From assembly GCA_913061145.1 (NCBI GenBank), contig CAJXUQ010000019.1, positions 1 through 64,000 on the forward strand: DNA of 64,000 bases, written 5' to 3'. Positions 36,292 through 45,162 of the stretch are shown in pieces. Made by a program: the position numbers and the translations under genes. Source of the DNA: an uncultured Haliea sp. GTDB lineage: Bacteria > Pseudomonadota > Gammaproteobacteria > Pseudomonadales > Halieaceae. The notes under the pieces are model-generated. The model was given only the letters and a program-made list of their open reading frames with translations, had not been told where the DNA came from and ran no database searches. Every line of letters starts with the position of its first letter. The stretch's first letter is position 1.

Positions 36292-38076
36292 TCAGCTGGC
36301 CGCGAGCGGTGCGCAGGCCTGGGCCAGCCACTGTCGATCAGCCCCCGCCAGCAGCGGGCCCACCGCGTCCTCCACGCGCCTGTGGTAGCTGTCGATCCAT
36401 CTCCGCTCATCGCGCGACAGCATGCCGGCGTCGATCAACCGCCGGTCGAAGGGTACCAGCGTCAGGGCGTCAAAGCCGTACATCGGTGTTTCCAGATCAC
36501 CCTCCACCGCCTGCACCACCACCAGGTTTTCGCAGCGAATACCGAAGGCGCCGTCCCGGTAATAACCGGGCTCGTTGCTGAGGATCATGCCCGGTTGCAG
36601 GGTGGTTGCGCCCCAGGCCCGGCCGATACGTTGCGGACCCTCGTGCACGCTGAGAAAGGCGCCGACACCGTGCCCCGTCCCGTGGTCGTAGTCGAAACCC
36701 GCACGCCAGAGCGGCTGGCGCGCCAGCACATCCAGGTGGGTGCCGGTTGTCCCCTCCGGAAACTGCACCTGGTCCAGCGCGATATGACCCTGTAACACCC
36801 GCGTGAACAGCTCGCGGACCTCGGCCGGTGGTTCGCCAATTGCCACGGTACGTGTGATGTCGGTGGTACCGTCGGTGTATTGGCCGCCAGAGTCCACGAG
36901 ATACACCGAGTTGGGTGGCAACCGCGCCGGGGTGCCATTCCGGTGATTGTAGTGGCACATAGCGGCATTGCCGCCGGCGGCCGAAATGGTTTCGAACGAA
37001 GGTCCCTGAAAGTGCTGGCCTTCCTCACGAAAGGCCAGCAGCTGATCAGCAAGGCCCGCTTCATCATGATAGCGACCCGCCTGGAGTTCCGTATCCAGCC
37101 AGGCAAGAAAACGGACCACGGCGACCGCATCGCGCACGTGGGCACTGCGCGCGCCAGCAATTTCCACGGCGTTCTTGCAGGCCTTGGGCAGCAGCACCGG
37201 GTCCGGCGCGGCGATCAGGGCAGCCCCACCGTCCTGCAAAAGCTGCTGGCTCCAGGCGTTTGCGGTGTGCGGGTCCGCCAATACCCGGCAGCCTGACTGC
37301 CCGCCGAGTAGCGTCGCCGCGACCTCCGGCGCATGCAGCCGCACATCGGCGCCGCAGTGAAGCTGCCAGCCCTCCGGCATGCGCCGCGGATCCACGATAA
37401 GGTCGACAGACCCGTCGCGTCGGAGCAGCGCCATGGACTGCAGCACCGGCAGGCAGGGGACATCCAGCCCACGCAGGTTGAGCAACCAGGAGACCGAGTC
37501 CGGAGCGAACACCAACGCGGCGTCAGCGCGATGCGCGTCCAGACCCGCCGCGATCCGGGCGCGTTTACTGGCGCTTGACTCACCGGTGAAGGTCTCGTCC
37601 AGCAGCAATGCCGGGCGCACATCGGCGTCGGGACGGTCCAGCCAGCACTGGTCCACAAGGTTGTCTGCATCGGCGCAGAGCAGTATGCCGGAGGCCTGCA
37701 GCGTCTCTTCCGTTTCCCGATACCAGTGCAGACTGTGCAGCCTCGGGTCCACGGCGACGCGGGCGCCCGCCTGCAACGTCGTCGTCAACCACTGTGCAGG
37801 CGGGGTTTTGATCAGGTGCTGGTAGCTGAAGTGCGCGGCATCAACCTGCTGCCGTACCTGCACCGTGTAGCGACCATCGACGAAGATGGCCGCCGCATCA
37901 CGCAGGACGACCGCCACACCTGCAGAACCGGTGAAGCCGGATACCCAGAGCAGGCGTTCGTTGTGCAGGGGAATGTACTCGCCGAGATGCTCATCGGCAC
38001 GCGGAATCACCAGGGCATCGTAACCCCGCTCCGCCATCAGTGTACGCAGGGCTTGCAACCGGGTTGCTGTCGTCAT
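36292..38076 (-). CDS. Xaa-Pro aminopeptidase (M24B family)
   Basis: 594-aa cytoplasmic metallopeptidase removing an N-terminal residue before proline. It has the three-domain form of the larger aminopeptidase P-type enzymes: two creatinase-like N-terminal domains and a C-terminal pita-bread catalytic domain. Metal ligands can be read in VYLVDSGGQYTDGTTDITRT (two Asp), DYDHGTGHGVG (His), LSNEPGYY (Glu) and FGIRCENLVVV (Glu). The length is about 150 residues more than E. coli PepP (441 aa) and fits the 590-600 aa form seen in many bacteria. Neighbours are a rubredoxin and Na+ symporters. Confidence 0.92.
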   Translation of the reverse strand: MTTATRLQALRTLMAERGYDALVIPRADEHLGEYIPLHNERLLWVSGFTGSAGVAVVLRDAAAIFVDGRYTVQVRQQVDAAHFSYQHLIKTPPAQWLTTTLQAGARVAVDPRLHSLHWYRETEETLQASGILLCADADNLVDQCWLDRPDADVRPALLLDETFTGESSASKRARIAAGLDAHRADAALVFAPDSVSWLLNLRGLDVPCLPVLQSMALLRRDGSVDLIVDPRRMPEGWQLHCGADVRLHAPEVAATLLGGQSGCRVLADPHTANAWSQQLLQDGGAALIAAPDPVLLPKACKNAVEIAGARSAHVRDAVAVVRFLAWLDTELQAGRYHDEAGLADQLLAFREEGQHFQGPSFETISAAGGNAAMCHYNHRNGTPARLPPNSVYLVDSGGQYTDGTTDITRTVAIGEPPAEVRELFTRVLQGHIALDQVQFPEGTTGTHLDVLARQPLWRAGFDYDHGTGHGVGAFLSVHEGPQRIGRAWGATTLQPGMILSNEPGYYRDGAFGIRCENLVVVQAVEGDLETPMYGFDALTLVPFDRRLIDAGMLSRDERRWIDSYHRRVEDAVGPLLAGADRQWLAQACAPLAAS

Positions 38077-38106
38077 CGGGGATGTCCAGAAAGTCGGGAG
38101 GCGGGC

Positions 38107-38286
38107 TCAGCCTTCCATGAGGTCGAAGTCTTCTTTCGAAATACCGCAGTCGGGGCATTCCCAGCCATCGGGCAGGTCCTCCCAGAGTGTGCCCGGCGCA
38201 ATGCCGTCCTCGGGGATACCCAGAGCCTCGTCATAAATGAAACCGCAAATGACACATTCATACTTGCGCTGGCCGGGTTTGCTCAT
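38107..38286 (-). CDS. rubA: Rubredoxin
   Basis: 59-aa one-iron electron carrier starting [20 protein letters not shown]. The four iron ligands are C11 and C14 (CVICG) and C44 and C47 (CPDCG), with the conserved middle [13 protein letters not shown]. It transfers electrons to alkane hydroxylases or in oxidative-stress routes; the partner is not in the window. AGGA sits nine bases before the ATG. It lies between gspN (29-base gap) and the aminopeptidase (30-base gap), reading the same way, so it may be carried on the secretion transcript. Confidence 0.93.
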   Translation of the reverse strand: MSKPGQRKYECVICGFIYDEALGIPEDGIAPGTLWEDLPDGWECPDCGISKEDFDLMEG

Positions 38287-38315
38287 AGTGCTTGTTCCTG
38301 TGTGGTTGTGTGGAA

Positions 38316-39080
38316 TCAGCGATCCGGCCCGGGGATCGAACCACCGAGTCGCAGATCGTAGCCTGCCGCCACGGGCCGGGCCAGCAATGCCAGCGCCTCC
38401 TGCAACAGCGGATCCCAGGCTCCATCGTGGGTTAACAAGATGGCGATGCTATAGTCGCGCTGCTGCAACTGCAACTCTCCCTCGGCGCGCAGCGGCCCCG
38501 CGAGCGTCACGATACTGCCGGTCAATGGCGCCGGGGCTGCGCCACGCACATCGACGGCGTAGCTGCCCAGCGGTAGAAGCCCCTGCGGTGAGTCCCAGCC
38601 CGCCTGTTGCCAGGTAAACCTGGCCGCAGCTTCGAGGGGGACTGTATCGCGCAGGTGCAGGGTGTCGATCTGTGCACCCAGGGTGCCGGTGAGCGCCACC
38701 GGCGCCACATGACGCAGCAGCGATGCATCAAACCTTGCCTCCACACCGTTCAGCAGGACCTCGCCCGCACCCCGCCACGTGGCTTCACCCGACACCTGCT
38801 GGGTGCCCCAGCGGGTGCTGAACCGCACGGTGGGCGACAGTGCGAGCAGCGAAAGCGGGCGCAGCGACCAGGTCACAGCGCCCAGGTGCAGGACCCCGGC
38901 ATTGGTCGCCACTCGGACGCGACTTGCGCGCCCCTGCCACACCGTGCCCGCCAGGCCGTCGGCCACCACTGGCGTGCCCGCGAGGGCACGAACAACCAGA
39001 TGGGCGGGAGCGCTTGCCAGCAGAAACAGCAACAGAAGACACAGGGCAACGCACCAAATGAGCAGGCGGGTCCGGGTCAT
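38316..39080 (-). CDS. gspN: Type II secretion protein GspN
   Basis: 254-aa inner-membrane protein with one N-terminal helix (about residues 5-28, [18 protein letters not shown]) and a periplasmic beta-rich domain. Motifs such as [32 protein letters not shown] and GAQIDTLHL fit GspN. It is absent from many type II systems and its job is not clear. The ATG overlaps the gspM stop (ATGA); it closes the gspC-N order on this strand. Confidence 0.88.
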   Translation of the reverse strand: MTRTRLLIWCVALCLLLLFLLASAPAHLVVRALAGTPVVADGLAGTVWQGRASRVRVATNAGVLHLGAVTWSLRPLSLLALSPTVRFSTRWGTQQVSGEATWRGAGEVLLNGVEARFDASLLRHVAPVALTGTLGAQIDTLHLRDTVPLEAAARFTWQQAGWDSPQGLLPLGSYAVDVRGAAPAPLTGSIVTLAGPLRAEGELQLQQRDYSIAILLTHDGAWDPLLQEALALLARPVAAGYDLRLGGSIPGPDR

Positions 39081-39547
39081 GACTGGCTGATCCGCACCGT
39101 GACATTCACCCGTCCGGCACCTCCCGCCTGCGTGATTGCAACCTCCTCGAATATCAGGCCATCGCGCGATTCGAGCTGATGCAGCCAGGCCGCCAGATCG
39201 GCAAACCGGGCATTCTCCAGACGCACCTGCAGATCGCCGCCAGCCCCGGGCTGCAGCCTGCTCACCGCGAGCCCGAAACGGGCCGTGCTTTGATTGACCA
39301 CCGCAGCCAGATTACTGGTGGCACGAACCGGCGCACCGTCTGCGCGTGCCTGAATGACGAGCGCCGACAGCGCGTCGACGCGCACCAGCGCTTCCGCTGT
39401 CGCAATATTCTGCTCCGCCATGCGGTCGCGCTTGGCGGCCAACGGTGCCCACAGCACTATCCAGAGCAGCCAGACACCCACGGCGACAGCCAGCACGAGC
39501 AGGCTTGCCTGCTCTCGCACTGTGAGGCGCACCCACCACGTTTTCAT
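39077..39547 (-). CDS. gspM: Type II secretion assembly-platform protein GspM
   Basis: 156-aa protein with an N-terminal membrane helix (about residues 15-35) and a periplasmic ferredoxin-like domain that pairs with GspL in the inner-membrane platform. The beginning MKTWWVRLTVREQASLLVLAVAVGVWLLWIV is typical. The ATG at 39547 sits one base inside the gspL stop (TGATG); a GTG at 39550 is an alternative but is too close to the ribosome-binding GGGGG. Confidence 0.9.
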   Translation of the reverse strand: MKTWWVRLTVREQASLLVLAVAVGVWLLWIVLWAPLAAKRDRMAEQNIATAEALVRVDALSALVIQARADGAPVRATSNLAAVVNQSTARFGLAVSRLQPGAGGDLQVRLENARFADLAAWLHQLESRDGLIFEEVAITQAGGAGRVNVTVRISQS

Positions 39548-40740
39548 CACGCCCCCTTCACCCGGATCCGTGCGCGCACACCATCGCTCTGTGCACTGCT
39601 GCTTTCCATTTCAGCGGCGAGACCCGCATCCGCGAGCCCCGCACGCAATTGCTCAACGGCAGAAAAGTCACTGGCAACAATGTTCAACCGCATCTCGCCA
39701 CCACGCTGATTGTAATTCAGGCTGAGCACCCGGGCGGACGGACGCTGGGCGATAACGCCGCCGGCGCGCTCCAGCAGCGGTACGAAGCTGCCGGCACCGG
39801 GGCCACCACGGAGGCTGTCCAACTGCCGTTGCAGCTGCCGTTCGGCATCCACCAGGGCACCCTGGGGCATCGCCTGCCGATAGCTCGCTTCAAGGGCTCC
39901 GCGCAGCGCCAGGTTCTCTGCTGCGAGCGACCGGTAGTCAGCCCAGGTCGCTGCCAGTTGCAGTGCAAAGGCGCCCAGGACCACACCGGCCGCGAGGCGC
40001 CAGTGATTCCACCATTGCTGCAGCGGCAGGCGCGGTGCATACGCACCCTGACGCAGGTTCAACGCCGGCGCCTCGCTGGACAACAGCAGTGCGCTGCACA
40101 GATTCCCCTGCCGCCACTGCACACGTTCACGCAAGCCCGGCGGCAGCAATTCGAGTGTCGCGGCGTGATCCCCGGCGTAGACGATGATGGCCTCCGGCAG
40201 CTGTTGTTCAGCGGCAGCCTCGAGCACCGCAGGGAGCAACTCACGCTCCACGGTAAAACCGTCACCCTCACCGCTGCGCACGATAACCTGTTCACCATCC
40301 ATGACCAGGCACCACTCACCCGCACGCCAGGGCAATAACAGCGCCTCAGGCACCCACTGCGGCAGATCCGGCAGCTGCGCCAGCGTCTCCGCCCAACGCT
40401 GCATGGCGTGTTGGCTGCAGATGGCCACGGCATAGCGGGACTTGTCGAGGGCGCGCGCCGCGAAATGCAGCGCTTCGATATCGTCTGCGACCTGCTCTTC
40501 AAACAGGTAGGGCAGCGCACGCGCCAGGTGTTTTTTCTCGGCCGGTGCCACGGGAAGCGTCACCACCCGCACATCGGCTCCGGGCGCCGCAAAACAGGCC
40601 TGCCAGCGAGCACTACGCAGCCTGGCCGCAAAGTCTGCCACGTCTTCCGCGCTGTGCAGCGGCAGAGGCTGCTCGCCGGCGCCGGGAGGGTACCAGACAA
40701 GCGCATCATCCATCAGGCGCACGACGGCTAGGTTCTGCAC
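39547..40740 (-). CDS. gspL: Type II secretion assembly-platform protein GspL
   Basis: 397-aa protein with a cytoplasmic actin-like domain to about residue 240 (MDDALVWYPPGAGEQPLPLHS, VAPAEKKHLARALPYLFEEQVADDIEALHFA), which binds GspE, one membrane helix (about 247-267, WRLAAGVVLGAFALQLAATW) and a periplasmic ferredoxin-like domain (GGEMRLNIVASDFSAVEQLRAGL). It starts at GTG with GGAG eight bases before it. A 42-base gap separates it from gspK. Confidence 0.92.
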   Translation of the reverse strand: MQNLAVVRLMDDALVWYPPGAGEQPLPLHSAEDVADFAARLRSARWQACFAAPGADVRVVTLPVAPAEKKHLARALPYLFEEQVADDIEALHFAARALDKSRYAVAICSQHAMQRWAETLAQLPDLPQWVPEALLLPWRAGEWCLVMDGEQVIVRSGEGDGFTVERELLPAVLEAAAEQQLPEAIIVYAGDHAATLELLPPGLRERVQWRQGNLCSALLLSSEAPALNLRQGAYAPRLPLQQWWNHWRLAAGVVLGAFALQLAATWADYRSLAAENLALRGALEASYRQAMPQGALVDAERQLQRQLDSLRGGPGAGSFVPLLERAGGVIAQRPSARVLSLNYNQRGGEMRLNIVASDFSAVEQLRAGLADAGLAAEMESSSAQSDGVRARIRVKGA

Positions 40741-40782
40741 AGGACGTTCTCCGTTGTCATCAATACCGGGATGGCGAGCGAG

Positions 40783-41811
40783 TCACAGGCTGCCCGTCGC
40801 ACGCACGACCGGTCGCACCTCGCGCTTGTCGCGCTGCAGGACACTGTACAAGCGCATCTTGCGCTCGGCAACTTCCACCTCGGCGGAGAGCAGAAACCAG
40901 GATGAGCTCTCACCCAGCAAGCCGAGGACTTTGGTCGTACTCTTGTCGCCGAACACCGGATTCTCGAGAAAGGCCGTCACATCAGCAAAGCCACCCTGCT
41001 CTTCCCGCGTTTGCAGCAACGCCTCGCCCTGGGCCTCACTCAGGGGCGCCAGATCACCGTCACCATTGACTGCCCGCAGCAGGGGCAGCGATGCCGTATG
41101 AATGTTCAGCGATGCAGGTGTGCGCGGCCAGACAGTCACCAACGGTGCCAGTGCGAGATACAGCTGCGGCGTGACATTGGCAACCGCGCGCAGTTCACTG
41201 ACGCTGGCCATCGGCCGGTTGGCAGCCCGATAGGGTGGCGACTGGCTGAAGTAAACATCGTCTTCAGCGCCATACGCACGTGGGATGCTGTCCGCATCCA
41301 GCCAGTCGCCGATGGCGCGGGTCACCGCCACCGCTTCCGCCTGCCCCAGAGGCGCGTCAGGCAGCGCCTGCAGCAGGCGAATAAAAAACTCCTCTGCCGC
41401 AGTAAACCGGTCCGTGGCCCCACCCTCATCCGCCTCCGACGGGGCTGCAGCCAGCGCATTCAGGTTGAACCGCCCCTGCAGATCCTGCAGTGAACCCACC
41501 AGCCAGCCGCCCTCGTCCAGAGGATAGGGCGTCGCCTGCTGCGCCCAGAGCTCAGTCCCGTCGTCCCGAGGCTGCGCCCGGGACTGGTCGGCGTCATAGT
41601 CCATCACCAGCGCCACCGCCGCCAACTCCTCGGCCCCGCGCAGGTACGCAAAGCCCTGATCCTGTAGAAACAGGTTGGCACCCCGCTGCGCGAACAGCGT
41701 GAATTCGCGCTGCATAGCCACCATCAACGCCGCGCACAGGCCAAACACCAGTAGCGCCACCACCAGGGCCACACCGCGCTGCGCAGAGCGATCACAGCGG
41801 GGGCAGTGCAT
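40783..41811 (-). CDS. gspK: Type II secretion minor pseudopilin GspK
   Basis: 342-aa tip pseudopilin. A short leader (MHCPRCDRSAQRG) is followed by the hydrophobic N-helix VALVVALLVFGLCAAL without Glu at +5, as is normal for GspK, then the large periplasmic domain with FNLNAL and PLSEAQGEALLQTREEQGGF-type helix-hairpin region. The open frame extends upstream by another 100 codons over gspJ in a different frame, but only the ATG at 41811 places the prepilin leader at the start; it overlaps gspJ by 20 bases. Confidence 0.9.
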   Translation of the reverse strand: MHCPRCDRSAQRGVALVVALLVFGLCAALMVAMQREFTLFAQRGANLFLQDQGFAYLRGAEELAAVALVMDYDADQSRAQPRDDGTELWAQQATPYPLDEGGWLVGSLQDLQGRFNLNALAAAPSEADEGGATDRFTAAEEFFIRLLQALPDAPLGQAEAVAVTRAIGDWLDADSIPRAYGAEDDVYFSQSPPYRAANRPMASVSELRAVANVTPQLYLALAPLVTVWPRTPASLNIHTASLPLLRAVNGDGDLAPLSEAQGEALLQTREEQGGFADVTAFLENPVFGDKSTTKVLGLLGESSSWFLLSAEVEVAERKMRLYSVLQRDKREVRPVVRATGSL

Positions 41812-42436
41812 ACAACATCCGCAGGTCGCCCAGGTCATCGAGTTCCAGTGCAAGCTCCAGTGCAGCCGGCGGCTCCAGTGTGGCCTCCGGCTGACTGGTA
41901 TCCGCCACCCAGTTGTCCGGCCAGTTGCGCGTATCGACATCTGTGCCTCGCGCACCCGGCTGCAGCGCCGCCACTGAGGCCAGAAAGGTGATCTGGACGC
42001 CCGTAACGCCGTCCAGCAGGCGCACGCGCTGCGGCTCGGTGGAGCCTGCACGATCCAGCACGGAATAGCTCTCCCGCCAGAGGCTGTCATCCTCCCAGAC
42101 ATAATTGACACGCTGCAGCGTGCTGCGCGGCTGTGCCGCAGGGTTGTGCCAACCGGTGCGCGTGAAACTGAGCAGGAAGCGCGCCGCGGGCCCGCCGGTC
42201 AAGGCCGGCTCCTCATCGCCGAACTCATCACGTACGGGGCGGTTCACGAACTGCCGCAGATCTCGCTGCAGTATCTGCAGGGCACGATTCACCTCCCAGG
42301 TACGCTCCGCCACCACGCGGGTACTTTCAACGCCGCTGATGACCGTGGAGAGTCCGCTGTAGGCTACCGCGGCAACGAAGGCCGTAATCGCCAGCGCAAT
42401 CAGCACTTCCACCAGCGTGAAACCCTTAACCCGCAA
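41792..42436 (-). CDS. gspJ: Type II secretion minor pseudopilin GspJ
   Basis: 214-aa pseudopilin. The prepilin-peptidase site is VKG|FTLVEVLIALAITAFVAAVAYSG with Glu at +5. No ATG precedes it in a sensible place; the TTG at 42436 gives the short leader MRVKG and has GGGGGA eight bases upstream, so I take it as the start. It overlaps the gspI stop by 11 bases. Tip complex I-J-K-H is encoded in order with overlaps throughout. Confidence 0.87.
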   Translation of the reverse strand: MRVKGFTLVEVLIALAITAFVAAVAYSGLSTVISGVESTRVVAERTWEVNRALQILQRDLRQFVNRPVRDEFGDEEPALTGGPAARFLLSFTRTGWHNPAAQPRSTLQRVNYVWEDDSLWRESYSVLDRAGSTEPQRVRLLDGVTGVQITFLASVAALQPGARGTDVDTRNWPDNWVADTSQPEATLEPPAALELALELDDLGDLRMLYALPPL

Positions 42437-42884
42437 CAGGTGAATCCCCCACAGATGCCCGCGTTGCGACGCCCGGCCGTACTCCGCCGGGCATGGCCAT
42501 GAAGGCAACCAGCGAATACAGCAGCGGACCACTCTCACCTTCGCCGGCGCGCACGGAAATTTCAACCCGGAAAAAGCCCTGCACCTGCGTCGGGGTGCTC
42601 TCCAGCCGCCAGTGCCAGGGGCGCCCGGCAAACTCTTCACTGCCGCTGTCGGCCCCCTGCAGCAACTCTGCCCGGGCCGCCGTCAGCAGCCGCAACTCGA
42701 CCAGCTTCCTATTGGCCAGCAGCTGCGCCAGTGACTTGTCCCGCAGGTAACCGGTACCGTCCACCTGCTGATGCAGGGCAAAAAGCAGCGCGGGCAAGGC
42801 CAGGGCGACAATCGCCAGCGCCACCATGACCTCTACCAGGGTGAAACCGCGCAGCCCGCCGGGCCGCCACCTAGCGCAGCGCAT
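42426..42884 (-). CDS. gspI: Type II secretion minor pseudopilin GspI
   Basis: 152-aa pseudopilin with leader MRCARWRPGGLRG and the mature N-terminus FTLVEVMVALAIVALALPALLFAL (Glu at +5). The globular part has QLLANRKLVELRL, a GspI-like block. It is some 25 residues longer than common GspI proteins because of a Gly/Val/Ala-rich tail. The ATG at 42884 overlaps gspH by 14 bases. Confidence 0.9.
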   Translation of the reverse strand: MRCARWRPGGLRGFTLVEVMVALAIVALALPALLFALHQQVDGTGYLRDKSLAQLLANRKLVELRLLTAARAELLQGADSGSEEFAGRPWHWRLESTPTQVQGFFRVEISVRAGEGESGPLLYSLVAFMAMPGGVRPGVATRASVGDSPVAG

Positions 42885-43473
42885 CCGCGTCGTCCGCCAG
42901 TCCGCGGGGCATCATCGCCATTCGCCCCAGTAAATCCCACTCGAGTCGCCACAGCAGCTCTCCGGTCTGCCGGCTACGCCACTCCAGCGCACCTGGCGCC
43001 ACCTCGCCGCTGGCGTAAAACACGACCTGCGGCGCAGCATCTTCAGCCAGCGGCGCGGCGAGCAGATCTGTCGCGGGCACACCATCGAGCAGCAGCACCA
43101 GTTCCACATCGGCCGCCAGCGTGCGCGGCGCAAGCACATCGCGGGCCAGTGCCGGCGCCCGCCACCCCTCGGGCCGGCGTTCGCGCCAGTCGTAAAGGTA
43201 CCGGGTTTCCGTGCCTCGTGGGTCCACGGCCAACACCAGCCCCATATCACGCCCGGCCATCTGCGCTTCCTCCAAGGCGAATTCTGCGACGTTACGCAGC
43301 TCCCGCACCTGCGACTCAAGCAGCTGCTGCTGCCCGCCATCACCGACGTTCAAGGTTGCCAGCGAGGTCATCATGACAATCACGAACAGGACAACGAGCA
43401 GTTCAACCAGGCTGAAGCCGCGACGCCGCGCGGCAGACTCCCGGCGGGCACCCACAACCGCCCGCGCGCGCAT
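42871..43473 (-). CDS. gspH: Type II secretion minor pseudopilin GspH
   Basis: 200-aa pseudopilin with leader MRARAVVGARRESAARRRG and mature FSLVELLVVLFVIVMMTSLATLNV (Glu at +5), then a GspH/FimT-like beta sandwich (LLESQVRELRNVAEFALEEAQMAGRDMGLVL). The ATG at 43473 lies four bases after the gspG stop; the open frame upstream is not family-like. Leader of 19 residues is long but strongly basic, as needed. Confidence 0.88.
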   Translation of the reverse strand: MRARAVVGARRESAARRRGFSLVELLVVLFVIVMMTSLATLNVGDGGQQQLLESQVRELRNVAEFALEEAQMAGRDMGLVLAVDPRGTETRYLYDWRERRPEGWRAPALARDVLAPRTLAADVELVLLLDGVPATDLLAAPLAEDAAPQVVFYASGEVAPGALEWRSRQTGELLWRLEWDLLGRMAMMPRGLADDADALR

Positions 43474-43477
43474 GGAT

Positions 43478-43924
43478 TCAGTCCCGCTCCTTCCAATTGC
43501 CGATGTCGGCGTTCTGTCCCTCACCACCCGACAGCCCGTCCGCACCGAGGCTGTAGATGTCGACCTCGCCGTTCTCGCCGGGACTCAGGTACAGGTAGGG
43601 ACGCCCCCAGGGGTCCAGCGGTACCTCCTGCAAGTAGCCCCCCTCCTTGAAATTACGCGGCTGCGGATCCAGGTTGCTGGCCTCTACCAGCGCCTCCAGA
43701 CCCTGCTCTGTGCTTGGATACACATAGTTGTCGAGGCGGTAGATCTTCAGCGCGGTCTCAATCGCCTTGAAATCCGCATGCACCTTCTGGATGCGCGCCT
43801 CATCCGCACGGTTCAGCACCGTAGGTGCCACGACACTGATCAGCAGCCCCATGATCACCAGTACCACCAGAATCTCCACCAGCGAAAAACCGCTGGACCG
43901 CCTTGCTGTTGTCCGGAGTTTCAT
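43478..43924 (-). CDS. gspG: Type II secretion major pseudopilin GspG
   Basis: 148-aa major pseudopilin. Leader MKLRTTARRSSG, mature FSLVEILVVLVIMGLLISVVAP with Glu at +5, and the conserved core AIETALKIYRLDNYVYPSTEQGLEALV ... GGYLQEVPLDPWGRPYLYLSPGENGEVDIYSLGADG, which holds the Ca2+-binding loop (GADG...). Start at ATG 43924. This is one of the most easily recognised genes of the operon. Confidence 0.96.
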   Translation of the reverse strand: MKLRTTARRSSGFSLVEILVVLVIMGLLISVVAPTVLNRADEARIQKVHADFKAIETALKIYRLDNYVYPSTEQGLEALVEASNLDPQPRNFKEGGYLQEVPLDPWGRPYLYLSPGENGEVDIYSLGADGLSGGEGQNADIGNWKERD

Positions 43925-43928
43925 ATCA

Positions 43929-45149
43929 CTATCGCACCATCGTATTGAGATCAAAAATAGGCAGCAGGATGGCCATCACAATCAGCAGCACCATCCCGCC
44001 CATAAACACCACCAGCAGCGGCTCAAGCAGGCTCATCATCGTGCCGAGCGTCATTTCCAGCTCACGCTCCTGATTGCTGGCCGAGCGCGCGAGCATCGTC
44101 TCCAGTTCTCCACTTGCCTCGCCACTGGCCACCATGTGCACCATCATCGGCGGGAAGCGGCCACTTTCACGCAGCGCACGGTGCAGGCTACTGCCCTCCT
44201 GGACACGCTCCGCCACCCGTGCACTGTCCTCTCGCAGCAGCAGGTTGGTCAATACCTGCCCGGCGATCCGCAGCGACTCCAGCAGGGGCACCCCGCTGGC
44301 CATGAGAATGCTCAGGGTCGAGGCAAAGCGGGCCGTGTCCATTGCAATCACCAGCCGCGAAAAACCGGGGATGCGCAACAGCAGTGCATGCCAGCGCCTG
44401 CGGCGTTGCGGATGACGCAACAAGCGGCGCAGCGCGAACACCACGGTCACCATGGCCACCAGCACCCAGAGCGCATAATCCCGGGAAAAATCGCTGGCGA
44501 CAATCAGGCCCCGGGTCAGCAACGGCAGTTCACGGTTGGTATGTGCGAAGATGCCGATCAGTTCCGGCACGACAAAAATCATCAGTGCCACGACTACCGC
44601 CAGCGCCACGGCAATCAGGATGAACGGATAGATCATGGCCATTTTCAGTTTCTGCGCCGTGTACTGCCGCTGTTCGTTGTAATCCGCCAGCTGGGCCAGA
44701 ACCGGCCCGAGAAAGCCGGCGTGTTCGCCGGCGTTGACCATGGCCCGATACATTTCGTTGAACACCAGGGGAAACTCGCCCATGGCATAGGCCAGGGTGT
44801 GGCCCTCTGCAACGCGGGAGCGCACCTGCAGCAGGAGACCCTGTGTGCGCCCTTTGCGGCTTTGCTCCGCAGCAGCCTGCAAACACTCGTCCAACGGCAG
44901 GTTGGACTGGACCAGCGTGGCGAGCTGCCGGGTCACCAGAGCGAGTTCCGCTACGCTGATACGTGGCTGCAGAAAGGACCAGCCCGTTCGCCGTTTGCCT
45001 TCCGCCTGACGGTTCGCCACCGACACTTCCACCGGCCGCAGCTTCTGTGTGCGTAACTGGCCGCGCACCTGACGCTCGGAGTCTCCCTCAAGTACGCCCT
45101 TGACCAGCTTGCCGCCGGGATCCAGTGCCTGATAACGGTATGCTGTCAT
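43929..45149 (-). CDS. gspF: Type II secretion inner-membrane platform protein GspF
   Basis: 406-aa polytopic protein with two GspF repeats (about residues 70-190 and 270-400) and three membrane helices. Motifs: QLATLVQSNLPLDECLQAAAEQSRK, MAKFPLVF-like MGEFPLVFNEMYRAMVNAGEHAGFLGPVL, and the second copy FASTLSILMASGVPLLESLRIAG. It is the central inner-membrane organiser contacted by GspE. It is 13 bases from gspE and 4 bases from gspG. Confidence 0.95.
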   Translation of the reverse strand: MTAYRYQALDPGGKLVKGVLEGDSERQVRGQLRTQKLRPVEVSVANRQAEGKRRTGWSFLQPRISVAELALVTRQLATLVQSNLPLDECLQAAAEQSRKGRTQGLLLQVRSRVAEGHTLAYAMGEFPLVFNEMYRAMVNAGEHAGFLGPVLAQLADYNEQRQYTAQKLKMAMIYPFILIAVALAVVVALMIFVVPELIGIFAHTNRELPLLTRGLIVASDFSRDYALWVLVAMVTVVFALRRLLRHPQRRRRWHALLLRIPGFSRLVIAMDTARFASTLSILMASGVPLLESLRIAGQVLTNLLLREDSARVAERVQEGSSLHRALRESGRFPPMMVHMVASGEASGELETMLARSASNQERELEMTLGTMMSLLEPLLVVFMGGMVLLIVMAILLPIFDLNTMVR

Positions 45150-45162
45150 GCCGGTTCAGCGC

